From Ligustrum vulgare (taxonomy: Eukaryota; Streptophyta; Magnoliopsida; Lamiales; Oleaceae), in the NCBI GenBank assembly GCA_963555705.1, contig OY743189.1, positions 3,985,501-4,049,500 of the forward strand: DNA of 64,000 bases. The letters are read 5' to 3'. Numbering within the stretch: position 1 is the first letter of the stretch; each line of letters opens with the position of its first letter. Below are positions 1 through 8,781 of the stretch, in pieces. The notes under the pieces were generated by a model. That model saw only the letters and a list, made by a program, of their open reading frames with translations. It searched no databases and was not told the DNA's origin. The translations under genes were made by a program, and so were the position numbers.

Positions 1-1
1 G

Positions 2-1060
2 ATCCTGGAAAAAGGAGAGTTGAGTGAACAAAAGAGGGTCGGGACCACGATCCCGAAAAAAGGAGAGTTGTGTGAAAAACCGAGAGTTGGGACCACGATC
101 CCAGAAAAAGGAGAGGGTGTGAAGAGTGCCAGCGAAAATAAAAGAGAGAAAACAAAGGTGAGCTTCTACGTAAAACAGAGTGATATCACCAAAGCTATTT
201 CTACAAATAAACCAGTGATTTTACTCATGTATAAGGAATCTCTCCTTGTACTTGATGAAGCTAACCACTCCCTTCCCAGTTTAGCTGTGTCTCTTTTGCA
301 GGAATTTGCAGATTTATTTCCCGAGGAGATTCCTAGTGGGCTGCCGCCAATTCGTGGGATTGAACACCAGATTGACTTCGTGCCGGGAGCAGTCATCCCA
401 AACAGGCCAGCTTATAGGAGCAATCCCGAAGAGACCAAAGAGCTACAAAAGCAGGTTGAAGAGCTGTTGAAAAAGGGCTATGTTAGGGAAAGCATGAGCC
501 CATGTGCGGTACCAGTTTTGTTGGTGCCAAAAAAAGATGGGACTTGGAGGATGTGCGTGGATTGTAGAGCAGTCAACAATATTACGGTAAAATATCGTCA
601 TCCCATACCTAGACTTGATGACATGCTTGATGAACTATATGGTACTTGTATGTTTAGCAAAATAGACCTTAAGAGTGGTTATCACCAAATTCGAATGAAA
701 GAAGGTGATGAATGGAAAACCGCCTTCAAAACCAAATATGGTTTATATGAATGGATGGTTATCCCATTCGGCCTCTCAAATGCACCTAGCACTTTTATGA
801 GACTAATGAACCATGTTTTACGTGCTCACATTGGTAAATTTGTTGTGGTATACTTTGATGACATTTTGGTATATAGTAAGAACTTAGGTGATCACATTGA
901 GCATTTAAGATCTGTTTTGGAAGTTTTGAAAATTGAAAAACTATATGCTAATTTTAAAAAGTGTACTTTTTGCATGAAAAAGGTAATTTTTCTTGGGTTT
1001 GTTGTTAGTGCTAATGGTGTAGAGGTAGATGAGGAGAAAATTCGTGCTATTAAAGAATGA
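2..1060 (+). pseudogene. pol: E1 protease-RT linker and reverse transcriptase (pol fragment)
   Basis: The frame is open from base 2, so the apparent TTG start at 20 is only the truncation edge. Residues 1-30 hold two copies of a 16-residue linker repeat ([11 protein letters not shown] core; 48-nt period at 41 and 89). The RT domain follows: [13 protein letters not shown] in fingers/palm, [23 protein letters not shown], and the catalytic YFDD near residue 278. The frame ends at a TGA where relatives have tryptophan (IKEW), a G-to-A type change. The enzyme would copy element RNA into DNA in the virus-like particle. This copy cannot make a full polyprotein. Confidence 0.9.
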
Positions 1061-1816
1061 CCAACTCCCAAAAGTATTACGGAGGTTAGGAGCTTCCACG
1101 GTTTGGCTGGGTTTTATAGGAGATTCCATTGGGGGGAAGCACAAGAAAATGCTTTTAAAGTACTTAAGGATAGGTTATGTTCTTCACCGGTTTTGGCTTT
1201 ACCTAACTTTAACCAAACCTTTGAGATTGAATGTGATGCATCAGGAATAGGTATTGGAACCGTTCTTATGCAGGAAAAAAGGCCGTTTGCATTTTTCAGT
1301 GAAAAGCTGAGTGGGGCAGTTTTGAATTATCCTACCTACGACAAGGAGCTTTATGCTCTTGTTCGTGCCTTGGAGACATGGCAGCACTATCTGTGGCCAA
1401 AGGAATTCGTCACACACACTGACCACGAGTCACTAAAACACCTCAAGGGACAAGGTAAGCTAAACAAAAGACACGTCCGTTGGATGGAATTCATTGAGAC
1501 TTTTCCATACGTCATTCGCTATAAGCAAGGTAAGGAGAATGTGGTAGCAGATGCCCTTTCTCGCAGGTACGTACTTTTAAACTCTTTAAATGCGAAGTTG
1601 CTTGGATTTGAATATATAAGAGGTATGTATGCTAATGACCCTGATTTTTCTACCATTTATGCTTCATGTGAAAAGGGTGCAATTGATAAATTTTATAGGC
1701 ATGATGGCTATTTATTTAGAGAAAGTAAACTTTGCGTGCCTAATTGTTCTATGCGTGAATTGCTAGTGCGTGAGGCTCGTGGTGGGGGGGTTAATGGGAC
1801 ACTTTGGTGTAATTAA
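1061..1816 (+). pseudogene. pol: E1 RNase H domain (pol fragment)
   Basis: Reading continues after the TGA at 1058-1060. At about 1120 the motif FYRRF runs directly into HWG, so some 21 residues present in E2 ([10 protein letters not shown] onward) are missing, probably by recombination at a short GATT match. RNase H follows with ECDASGIG (first Asp), the [14 protein letters not shown] helix (Glu) and HTDHESL (Asp), then the spacer up to VVADALSRR. The frame is lost at about 1786-1793, where seven G residues stand in place of six, shifting the integrase zinc region to another frame. Confidence 0.88.
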
Positions 1817-2624
1817 GACTTTAGGAACTTTACAAGAGCACTTTTATTGGCCTAAAATGAAAAGGAATGTTCACCATATTTGTGAAAGGTGCATAACTTG
1901 TAAAGAATCTAAGTCTAAGGTCTTACCACAAGGTTTGTATACACCTTTGTCCGTACCTAATGAACCTTGGGTAGATATATCTATGGATTTTGTGTTAGGT
2001 TTGCCTAGGACAAAAAAAGGTAGAGACTCGATATTTGTGGAGGTAGACAAATTTAGCAAAATGGCGCATTTTATTCCTTGTAATAAAACTGATGACGCAA
2101 CAAACATAGCTGACCTATTCTTTAGGGAGGTTGTGAGACTCCATGGGGTACCTAGGAGTATTGTGTCTGATAGGGATGTTAAGTTCCTAAGCTACTTTTG
2201 GAAAGTCTTGTGGGGGAAGATGGGTACTAAATTATTATTTTCTACTACATGTCACCCGCAAACTGATGGCCAAACGGAGGTAGTTAATAGGACATTAATC
2301 CAACTTTTGCGCACTATAATAAATAAGAATTTAAAAATTTGGGAGGAATGTTTGCCATTTGTGGAATTTGCTTATAATCGATCTGTGCATTCTACTACTT
2401 CATGTTCACCTTTTGAAGTTGTTTATGGTTTCAACCCGCTAACTCCTCTTGATTTAATTCCTTTACCTGTAGATGAACGAAGCAGTTTGGACGGGGCGAA
2501 AAAAGCTAAGCTTGTGAAAGAGCTTCATGAGAAGGTGAAAGGGCAAATTGAAAAGAAAAATGAGCGTTATGCGACTCATACCAACAAAGGTAGGAGGCAA
2601 GTGACGTTCGAGCCGGGTGATTAG
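1770..2624 (+). pseudogene. pol: E1 integrase zinc-binding and catalytic core
   Basis: The zinc region has the HFYWPKMKR context and CERCITC (the CC pair of HHCC). The catalytic triad is visible: Asp in WVDISMDF, Asp in VSDRDVKFL, Glu in [12 protein letters not shown]. The [14 protein letters not shown] segment then leads to the C-terminal domain. The frame ends at a TAG where relatives have Trp (GDW-VWVHL). One change, VDRF to VDKF, lies in the core. The protein would insert the cDNA into the genome. It overlaps the RNase H ORF only because of the G-run frameshift. Confidence 0.9.
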
Positions 2625-3094
2625 GTGTGGGTGCACTTGCGTAAGGAGCGATTTCCAACCCAAAGAAAGTCTAAGTTGCAGCCAAGAGGCGATGGACCTT
2701 TTCAGATCCTTGAAAAGATAAATGAGAATGCATATAAGCTCGATCTTCCAGGTGAGTATAACGTGTCTGCTTCTTTTAATGTTGCTGATCTTTCTTTGTT
2801 TGATGCAGGTGATGATTCGAGGAGGAATCCTTTTCAACTGGGAGGGGATGATGAGTTTCGGAGTGGCTCGAAGAACATTGACCCCACGTGTCCGTAGGAC
2901 CAATAACGAGGCAAAGAGCCAAAAGAATCAAGCAGGCAATGCAAGGATTTATGCAAGTGTGGATGGACGAGTGTTCCAGTGCAAAGACCTCATTTTCATT
3001 GCATAACAAAGTGGAAGAGGAACCAAAGTTGTTACTATGCATTTGGATCAAAGAACAACAAGAAATTGAGGCAGAAGCATTCTCACGACCGTAA
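2625..3094 (+). pseudogene. pol: E1 integrase C-terminal domain and tail that enters the LTR
   Basis: After the TAG the frame holds [37 protein letters not shown] (GPY/F-like module) and [20 protein letters not shown]. The PPT at about 2838-2848 encodes part of the acidic GDDEF stretch, and the LTR begins at 2849 inside the frame. A small deletion near 2895 shifts the frame. The last segment ([19 protein letters not shown]...) is read from 2888 to 3094 in the next frame, inside the LTR. A basic ITR-R-A-K tail like this is known at the end of CRM-type integrases, and I infer a similar role. Confidence 0.85.
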
Positions 3095-3368
3095 CCCTAC
3101 TTTTACGGTAGTAAAATCATGTTGGCGAAATTTGAACAGAAAGGCCATTACGGCCGTAACATATCTTCTTACGGCCATAACTGAAGTAGAAGGACTCACG
3201 GACGTAAACCAAATCCTCACGGCCGTAAATAGAGTTTAGCAGTTTTTATACTTTTTGTTCAGAAGGTTGATTACGACCGTAAAGGGCATTGTCACGGCCG
3301 TAACATATGTTTTAATTTTTTAATCCGTAGCATTCTTACGGCCGTAAACTCATAAGTCACGGCAGTAA
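3083..3368 (+). repeat. E1 U3 array of paired 12-bp palindromes
   Basis: Ten copies of the 12-mer TTACGGCCGTAA or close variants start at 3083, 3103, 3148, 3169, 3196, 3217, 3271, 3292, 3336 and 3357. They fall into five pairs with start-to-start spacing of 20 or 21 bp. The first member usually begins TTACGG and the second TCACGG. Each 12-mer is self-complementary, and the two members of a pair can also pair with each other across the 9-nt spacer. The array ends about 70 bp upstream of the TATA box. Confidence 0.9.
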
Positions 3369-3436
3369 TTTAGTTTATTTCAGCGTTTAGTTTATTTTGC
3401 AATTCTAGTTTATTTAGGTTGCTTTATTTTGTTAGC

Positions 3437-3448
3437 CTATTTATATGG
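3437..3448 (+). promoter_or_regulatory. E1 LTR TATA box
   Basis: CTATTTATATGG, followed about 15 bp later by TTCAGCATTGTAAAA. The same spacing of TATA to CATTGTAA recurs in the other LTR families here, so transcription probably starts close to that motif. The TATA sits between the palindrome array (U3) and the stem-loop (R/U5). Confidence 0.6.
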
Positions 3449-3554
3449 TTTTATTCAGCATTGTAAAAACAACTATTATTCTTGAGATTAATGATATTGA
3501 ATATGAGATATTCCCTTAATTTCTTCGTGTTCTCGTCGAACAAATTGAACTTAT

Positions 3555-3575
3555 CAAAGGATTTGACAACCTTTG
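3555..3575 (+). other. E1 R/U5 stem-loop with conserved flanks
   Basis: CAAAGG and CCTTTG flank a 9-nt loop and sit inside CTTAT...TGGCGTT. The same flanks with different but still paired stems occur in the other LTR families, so this looks like a structured RNA element in the 5' leader. Confidence 0.65.
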
Positions 3576-3714
3576 TGGCGTTCCCCCTTTGTGGTTCTTA
3601 TCTCCGCATCGTAACGGGTTTTGGGTTTAATATACCCATAGTTCTTGAGTCGTGAGGTCGGGGTTGCATTGTTACCGTCTACTATCTTGGATTTTAGAGT
3701 TTTTCGGTGTTTAA

Positions 3715-4021
3715 TTTCGCCTTTGTAGTGTTACGGCCGTAATTTTGGCTTTACGACCGTGATTTTAGGATTTATGGCCGTGTATCAGCTGCTGCACAAT
3801 TTTCTTGATGTTCCTTGATCCAAATGCATCGTAATAACTTTGGCTCCTCTTCCACTTTGTTATGCAATGTAAATGAAGTCTTTGCACTCGGACACTCATC
3901 CATCCACGCTTGCATGAATCCTTGCATTGTCTGCTTGATTCTTTTGGCTCTTTACCTCGTTATTGGTCCTGTGGGCACGTGCAATGGGTCAAAGCTCATC
4001 GAGCCACACCGAAACTCATCA
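3715..4021 (-). repeat. E2 3' LTR, U3 part only
   Basis: The minus-strand LTR start TGATGAG lies at 4021, next to the PPT complement TCCCCTCC. It holds the pol tail to the stop near 3952 and, in the adjoining noncoding part, three palindrome 12-mers at 3730-3785 (two degenerate). The rest of the LTR is lost at the fusion with E1. Confidence 0.8.
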
Positions 4022-4662
4022 TCCCCTCCCTGTTGGAAAGGATTCGTCCTTGAATCATCACCTGCATCAAACAGAGCAAGATCAGCAACATTAAAAGAAG
4101 CAGACACATTATACTCACCTAGAAGATCGAGCTTATATGCATTTTCATTTACCTTTTCAATGATTTCAAAAGGTCCATCGCCTCTTGGCTGCAACTTAGA
4201 CTTTCTTTGGGTTGGAAATCGCTCCTTTCGCAAGTGCACCCACACCCAATCACCCGGCTCGAACGTCACTTGCCTCCTACCTTTGTTGGCATGAGTCGCA
4301 TAACGCTCATTTTTCTTTTTAATTTGCCATTTCACCTTCTCATGAAGTTCTTTCACAAGCTTAGCTTTTTTCGCCCTGTCCAAACTGTTCCGTTCATCTA
4401 CAGGTAAAGAAATTAAATCAAGAGAAGTTAGCGGGTTGAAACCATAAACAACTTCAAAAGATGAACATGAAGTAGTAGAATGCACAGATCGATTATAAGC
4501 AAATTCCACAAATGGCAAACATTCCTCCCAACTTTTAAAATTCTTATTTATTATAGTGCGCAAAAGTTGGATTAATGTCCTATTAACTACCTCCGTTTGG
4601 CCATCAGTTTGCGGGTGACATGTAGTAGAAAATAATAATTTAGTACCCATCTTCCCCCACAA
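3952..4662 (-). pseudogene. pol: E2 integrase core end, C-terminal domain and start of tail
   Basis: Reads [12 protein letters not shown] (catalytic Glu), the GFNPLTSLDLI segment, [31 protein letters not shown] and the acidic GGDDEF stretch at the LTR junction, ending after GPITR in the LTR. The stop there (CAA to TAA type) removes the basic tail seen in other copies. A 10-nt deletion near 4680 separates this frame from the upstream integrase frame. Confidence 0.85.
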
Positions 4663-5318
4663 GACTTTCCAAAAGTAGCTACATCCCTATCAGACACAAT
4701 ACTCCTAGGTACCCCATGGAGTCTCACAACCTCCCTAAAGAATAGGTCAGCTATGTTTGTTGCGTCATCAGTTTTATTACAAGGAATAAAATGCGCCATT
4801 TTGCTGAACCTGTCCACCACCAAAAATATCGAGTCTCTACCTTTTTTTGTCCTAGGCAGACCTAACACAAAATCCATGGATATATCTACCCAAGGTTCAT
4901 TAGGTACGGGCAAAGGTGTATATAAACCTTGTGGTAAGACTCTAGATTTAGATTGCTTACAAGTTATGCATCTTTCACAAATATGGTGAACATTCCTTTT
5001 CATTTTAGGCCAATAAAAGTGCTCTTGTAAAGTTTCTAACGTCTTAATAACACCAAAGTGTCCCATTAACCCCCCACCATGAGCATCACGCACTAGCAAT
5101 TCACGCATAGAACAATTAGGCACACAAAGTTTACTTTCCCTAAACAAGTAGTCATCATGCCTATAAAATTTATCAATTGCACCCTTTTCACATGAAGCAT
5201 AAATGGTAGAAAAATCAGGGTCATCAACATACATACCTTTAATATACTCGAACCCAAGCAACTTCGCATTTAAAGAAGTTAAGAGAACATACCTGCGAGA
5301 AAGGGCATCTGCTACCAC
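4587..5318 (-). pseudogene. pol: E2 RNase H spacer and integrase zinc and core domains
   Basis: Begins at VADALSRR and carries the zinc region (CERCITC) and the first two catalytic Asp residues (WVDISMDF and VSDRDV). A 10-nt deletion near 4680 then removes the KFLSYF segment and shifts the frame. Upstream, near 5335, a CAA-to-TAA stop interrupts the YKQGKENV stretch. Compared with E1, the G-run at the integrase start is six long here and in frame. Confidence 0.86.
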
Positions 5319-5361
5319 ATTCTCCTTACCTTACTTATAGAGAATGACATATGGAAAAGTC

Positions 5362-5946
5362 TCAATGAGTTCCATCCAACGAGTGTCTTTTGTTTAGCTT
5401 ACCTTGTCCCTTGAGGTGTTTCAGTGACTCGTGGTCAGTGTGTATGAGGAATTCCTTTGGCCACAGATAGTGCTGCCATGTCTCCAAGGCACGGACAAGA
5501 GCATAAAGCTCCTTGTCATAGGTAGGATAATTCAAAACTGCCCCACTCAACTTTTCACTGAAAAATGCAACCGATCTTTTTTCCTGCATAAGAACAGCTC
5601 CAATACCTATTCCTGATGCATCGCATTCAATCTCAAAGGTTTGGTTAAAGTTAGGTAAAGCTAAAACCAGTGCAGAACATAACATATCCTTAAGCATTTT
5701 AAAAGCATTTTCCTGTGCTACCCCCCAATAGAATCCTACACTTTTCTTGACTATTTCTGTGAGTGGTGCTGCAAGTGTGCTAAAGTCTTTAACAAATCTC
5801 CTATAAAACCCAGCCAACCCAGGGAAGCTCCTAACCTCGGTAATACTTTTGGGAGTTGGCCATTCTTTAATAGCACGGATTTTCTCCTCATCTACCTCAA
5901 CACCATTAGCACTAACAACAAATCCAAGAAAAATTACCTTTTCCAT
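5362..5946 (-). pseudogene. pol: E2 RT thumb/connection and RNase H
   Basis: Reads [26 protein letters not shown], then [15 protein letters not shown], the [13 protein letters not shown] region that E1 lacks, and RNase H with [16 protein letters not shown] and HTDHESL. The frame breaks near 5385 by a small indel before the VRWMEF segment. To the right only about 70 nt of RT remain before the jump into LTR sequence at 6017/6018. This copy shows the region deleted from all three array elements. Confidence 0.88.
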
Positions 5947-6017
5947 GCAAAAGGTACACTTTTAAAAATTAACATATAGTTTTTCAATTTTCAACACTTC
6001 CAAAACAGATCTTAAAT

Positions 6018-6375
6018 TTACGGCCGTGAGGATTTGGTTTACGGCTGTAATTTTTGCCTTTGTATTGTTACGGCTGTAATTTTTGCTTTATGGACGTGAA
6101 TCCGTTACGGCCGTGATTTTAGGCTTTACGGCCGTGAATCAGCTGCTGCACAATTTTCTTGATGTTCCTTGATCCAAATGCATTGTAATAACTTTGGCTC
6201 CTCTTCCACTTTGTTATGCAACGTAAATGAAGTCTTTGCACTCGGACACTCATCCATCCACGCTTGCATGAATCCTTGCATTGCCTGCTTGATTCTTTTG
6301 GCTCTTTGCTTCGTTATTGGTCCTGCGGGCACGTGCAACGGGTCAACGCTCGTCGAGCCACTCCGGAACTCATCA
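6018..6375 (-). repeat. E2 5' LTR fragment (U3) with intact terminus
   Basis: Contains several palindrome 12-mers (first at 6018) and the pol-tail sequence of U3, and ends exactly at the LTR terminus at 6375. The next base starts unrelated gag-protease sequence of E4. The left edge is a deletion junction with RT sequence. Confidence 0.78.
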
Positions 6376-6408
6376 GGTTATGTGTGATAGTGAAGGGGCG
6401 AAAAGTGT

Positions 6409-6678
6409 TGTGGTGGATGAGTCATTATTGATAGGCATGCTCTTAGCGTTAGGCGTAAGGTGAATGTTTTCGATAATGTGGAAGGGCAGAAGGATAATAT
6501 TTTTCGCACTAGATGCATCGTGAATGATAAAGTGTGTAGCATGGTGATTGATGGGGAAAGTTGTACTAATGTAGTTAGTACAATGTTGGTGGAAAAATTA
6601 GGCATACCTTTAATGAAACATCCAACGCCTTATAAATTACAATGGTTGACTGAGTCTATTTGCACTTACTCACGCTAA
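6409..6678 (+). pseudogene. E4 gag end and aspartic protease remnant
   Basis: Reads FRTRCIVNDKVCSMVIDGES and LVEKLGIP...PYKLQWLTES. The protease motif is IDGGS in relatives here, and in this copy the second Gly is Glu. An in-frame TGA interrupts the segment upstream of 6460. The frame runs out after TES, where relatives continue with GEIKVNKQ. It would normally cleave Gag precursors; this copy is dead. Confidence 0.75.
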
Positions 6679-6937
6679 CACACCCCCTCCCCAGTTCTTT
6701 AAAATCTGTTTTACAGGTACCAAAGTCAAGCCACGAGCTTAAAACAGGAAAAAAACTTGTTGGCACAAATGAGCAGCCCAAAAAGCCGTGAAAGTTGAAG
6801 GAGAAAAATGGGCAGCCCAAAAGGTTGAAAGCAAGCACGAGGCATAAACATAATCATCGAGCCCAGAAAAGCAGGAGGAGTTTGAAAAGCCGAAAAAAAT
6901 TGGATTCAAGGTCGACTCCTTTTCAAGAGAGGGAGTG

Positions 6938-7867
6938 TGATACGTTTCGGACCAGGCATCGAAGGGCAAAGTTGAGCCATCGGTAGTATAATGGTGATCT
7001 ACGTGGAAAACGGAGCAAGTTCCGTGTTGGGGTCGAGCTGGGAGGAAGAAAGGATCAAGCCGAAGCAAGAAATCGAAGTTCAGAGGGAACAAAGGTGCAG
7101 AAGTCATCTTACGGCCGTAACACAGCTATCGCAAATTTGAGTAGAACCTTCATTACGGCCGTAAAGAATAATCTTCACGGCCGTAACTCCGCCTCGGGTT
7201 TAAATGAAGAATTACAGAATTTCATAGTTACGGCAGTAAGTCTGAAGCAGAACGTCATTTACGGCCGTAAATGAGTTCATCACGGCCGTAAATCTAATAT
7301 TCCGGATTTTCACGTATTTTGATTATTTTTCCGTTTTTAATTATTTATTTCCCTATTTTAGTATTTTAGTCTAATTAGGATTCTGTTTTGAGCCCAATTA
7401 GTGGCTAGGTTATTTTCTTATTTATATTCATTTCCATGATTGTAAAAGACAATTTAGTTTTGAGATTATTGAATTTAAGTTGAGATAGTTTTCTCCAATT
7501 GAAAGGTTGAGGAGTCCCTTTTGTGTTCTTCGAGAACAAATCCAACTTATCAAATATTGTGAAATATTTGTGGCGTTGAACTTATCAAATATTCGAGAGA
7601 ATATTTGTGGCGTTTCCAATTAGAATCTTATCAAGGAAATTGACGAGTCCTTGTGGTGTTCACCAATCTTGGTTCTTCAATCCGCATCGTCATTAATTAC
7701 GTCGTGGTTGTCGGGTCAAGGTTTTATCGTCGATCTATCTTTAATTCCGTTGTTTATTTTCTCGTGTTCTTGTTTATTTTCGTGTTTAATCTGTTTCAGA
7801 TCTTTCCTAGGCTTTAATTGTGTTATTTCCGCGTGTTTGTCGAGATTCCCCAATTGGGATCTTATCA
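6938..7867 (+). repeat. E4 3' LTR, family C
   Basis: Runs from TGATAC after the purine tract to TATCA at 7867, so short inverted ends TGATA/TATCA are present. It holds palindrome 12-mers at 7109, 7153/7175, 7228 and 7259/7280, a TATA-like TTATTTATATTC near 7420, CATGATTGTAAAAG, and three tandem stem-loops at 7551-7653. U3 sequence differs from family A, but the order of parts is the same. Confidence 0.8.
7551..7653 (+). other. Three tandem R/U5 stem-loops, two with GNRA-type loops
   Basis: Hairpin 1: CAAATATT, loop GTGA, AATATTTG (7551-7570). Hairpin 2: CAAATATTC, loop GAGA, GAATATTTG (7586-7607). Hairpin 3: CAAGGA, 10-nt loop, TCCTTG (7632-7653). Each is preceded by CTTAT and followed by TGGCGTT or TGGTGTT. 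As RNA, GUGA and GAGA are GNRA tetraloops. They lie downstream of the TATA box, so they would be in the transcript leader. Confidence 0.75.
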
Positions 7868-8781
7868 AAGTGTCAAAGGTTTGCAGCCCGATTACATCAA
7901 CCAGTAGAAGAAGTATCTTCAATTATGTGCCCATACCTCTTTGCATACTGGGGAATTGACTTGCTTGGGTCGTTCCCCATAGCTCGTGGTCAGATCAAGT
8001 TCCTAGTAGTAGCTGTGGAATACTTCACAAATTGGGTAGAAGCAGAACCTCTTCTTATAATCACAGAACAAAAGTTGGAGACATTAGAAGTCGATTATTT
8101 TCCGTTTTGGTCTTCCTATGACATTAATCACTGATAATGGGCGGCAGTTCGAGTGCCAAGCCTTCAAACAATTCTGTAAGAATCTAGGATTAGAACACAG
8201 GTTAACTTCTGTTTCGTACCCGCAAAGTAATGGATTAGCTGAAGTTACAAACAGACTCATCTTGCAAGACTTGAGGACCGGTCTTGACAGTGCCAAGGGT
8301 GATTCGCCAAATCTCCTTCCGGAAATTCTTTGGACTAACTGAACGACATTCAAGACTGTAACAGGGAAAAATCCACTCATGCTAGCCTTTGGGATGGAAG
8401 TTGTTGTTCCAGTAGAAGTAACAATTCCCAGCTTTCGTGCAATGACTATAGAATCACCCTACCAAATTGAGGGACAGAGAGAAAGTCTGGATCTTCTGGA
8501 AGAAGTCAGGGAAAATGCCGCCTTAAGAATAACTGCTTATCAACAGGCCATGTACAAGAATTTTAATATCCGGGTTAAGAAGAGAGAATTCAGAATGGGA
8601 GATCTTGTCCTCTGTCGAAGTGAGGCCACCGGTCATCAACCTAGTAAACTTGTCTATTTGGGAAGGACCATACGAAGTCATTCGAAAAGTGGGAAAGGGC
8701 TCGTACAGCCTCTGAGCAATGGATTCAAAGCCCCTTCCTCAGCCATGGAATGTTGAAAATCTGAAGCCTTACTACAAGTAG
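7868..8781 (+). pseudogene. pol: E5 Tat integrase, C-terminal two thirds
   Basis: Reads KCQRFA, FAYWGIDLLGSFPIARGQIKF (first Asp), TLITDNGRQF (second Asp), SNGLAEVTNRLIL (Glu), then MGDLVLCRSEATGHQPSKL and, in another frame, WEGPYEVIRKVGKGSYSL, ending WNVENLKPYYK before TAG. Lesions: a deletion with frameshift near 8100, a CGA-to-TGA stop at 8340 and a frameshift near 8655. The TGA and both shifts recur in the second copy, so they predate the duplication. Confidence 0.85.

Larger units (their letters stand above)
1..3714 (+). mobile_element. E1: 5'-truncated Ty3/gypsy element, family A (CRM-like layout)
   Basis: The window opens inside the protease-RT linker. RT, RNase H, integrase, the C-terminal tail and a 3' LTR follow in the usual Ty3/gypsy order. 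Coding is broken by a TGA after the RT core, an in-frame deletion of about 63 nt between RT and RNase H, one extra G in a G-run before integrase, a TAG in the integrase C-terminal domain and a small deletion in the tail. The LTR lacks its last part and is joined at about 3714 to the LTR of E2 in the opposite orientation. The tail running into the LTR, the GPY/F-type integrase end and the LTR start TGATGAG resemble CRM chromoviruses as I know them. That lineage assignment is inference. Confidence 0.9.
2849..3714 (+). repeat. E1 3' LTR, family A, truncated at its 3' end
   Basis: Starts TGATGAG directly after the purine tract GGGAGGGGA. It contains the pol tail to 3094, the palindrome array (3083-3368), a TATA box near 3440, and the conserved R/U5 block with a stem-loop at 3555-3575. 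The expected end (a CACATCA-type terminus) is missing. At about 3714 the sequence switches to U3 of an opposite-facing LTR, at a short AATT-CGC match. Confidence 0.85.
904..6017. repeat. Large inverted repeat made by E1 (+) and E2 (-)
   Basis: E1 sequence from about 904 to 3110 (RT end, RNase H, integrase, tail, first palindromes) is matched in reverse complement by E2 from 6017 down to about 3790. The arms are roughly 2.2 kb, broken by small deletions, around a spacer of about 0.6 kb holding E1's R/U5. The centre is the LTR-to-LTR fusion at about 3714. Transcription from either side would give a long hairpin RNA with family A sequence. Confidence 0.85.
3715..6375 (-). mobile_element. E2: internally deleted gypsy element, family A, minus strand
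   Basis: From right to left: a 5' LTR U3 fragment with intact outer end at 6375 (reads TGATGAG on the minus strand), then directly RT C-terminus (6017), RNase H, integrase, PPT and 3' LTR U3 start at 4021. PBS, leader, gag, protease and most of RT are deleted. The remaining 3' LTR is cut where it meets E1. I read this as one element, because the 6375 end is an exact LTR terminus abutting foreign sequence (E4). Confidence 0.75.
6376..7867 (+). mobile_element. E4: 3' half of a gag-protease-only gypsy element, family C
   Basis: A protease remnant is followed, without any RT, RNase H or integrase, by a short 3' region, a purine tract (AAGAGAGGGAG) and a 930-bp LTR. E9 at 54906-56523 has the same layout in independent sequence, so the absence of pol looks like a family property rather than a local deletion. 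E4's LTR ends TATCA at 7867, directly before Tat integrase codons (K-C-Q-R-F), so it is inserted in the Tat element. Its 5' part is cut off by E2. Confidence 0.75.

Noticed and set aside
3815..4294. Plus-strand ORF of 159 codons and similar ones opposite pol tails (12305, 18350, 24394, 30436, 58429)
   Set aside because: They are antisense shadows of the integrase tail, with no start context or homology of their own.
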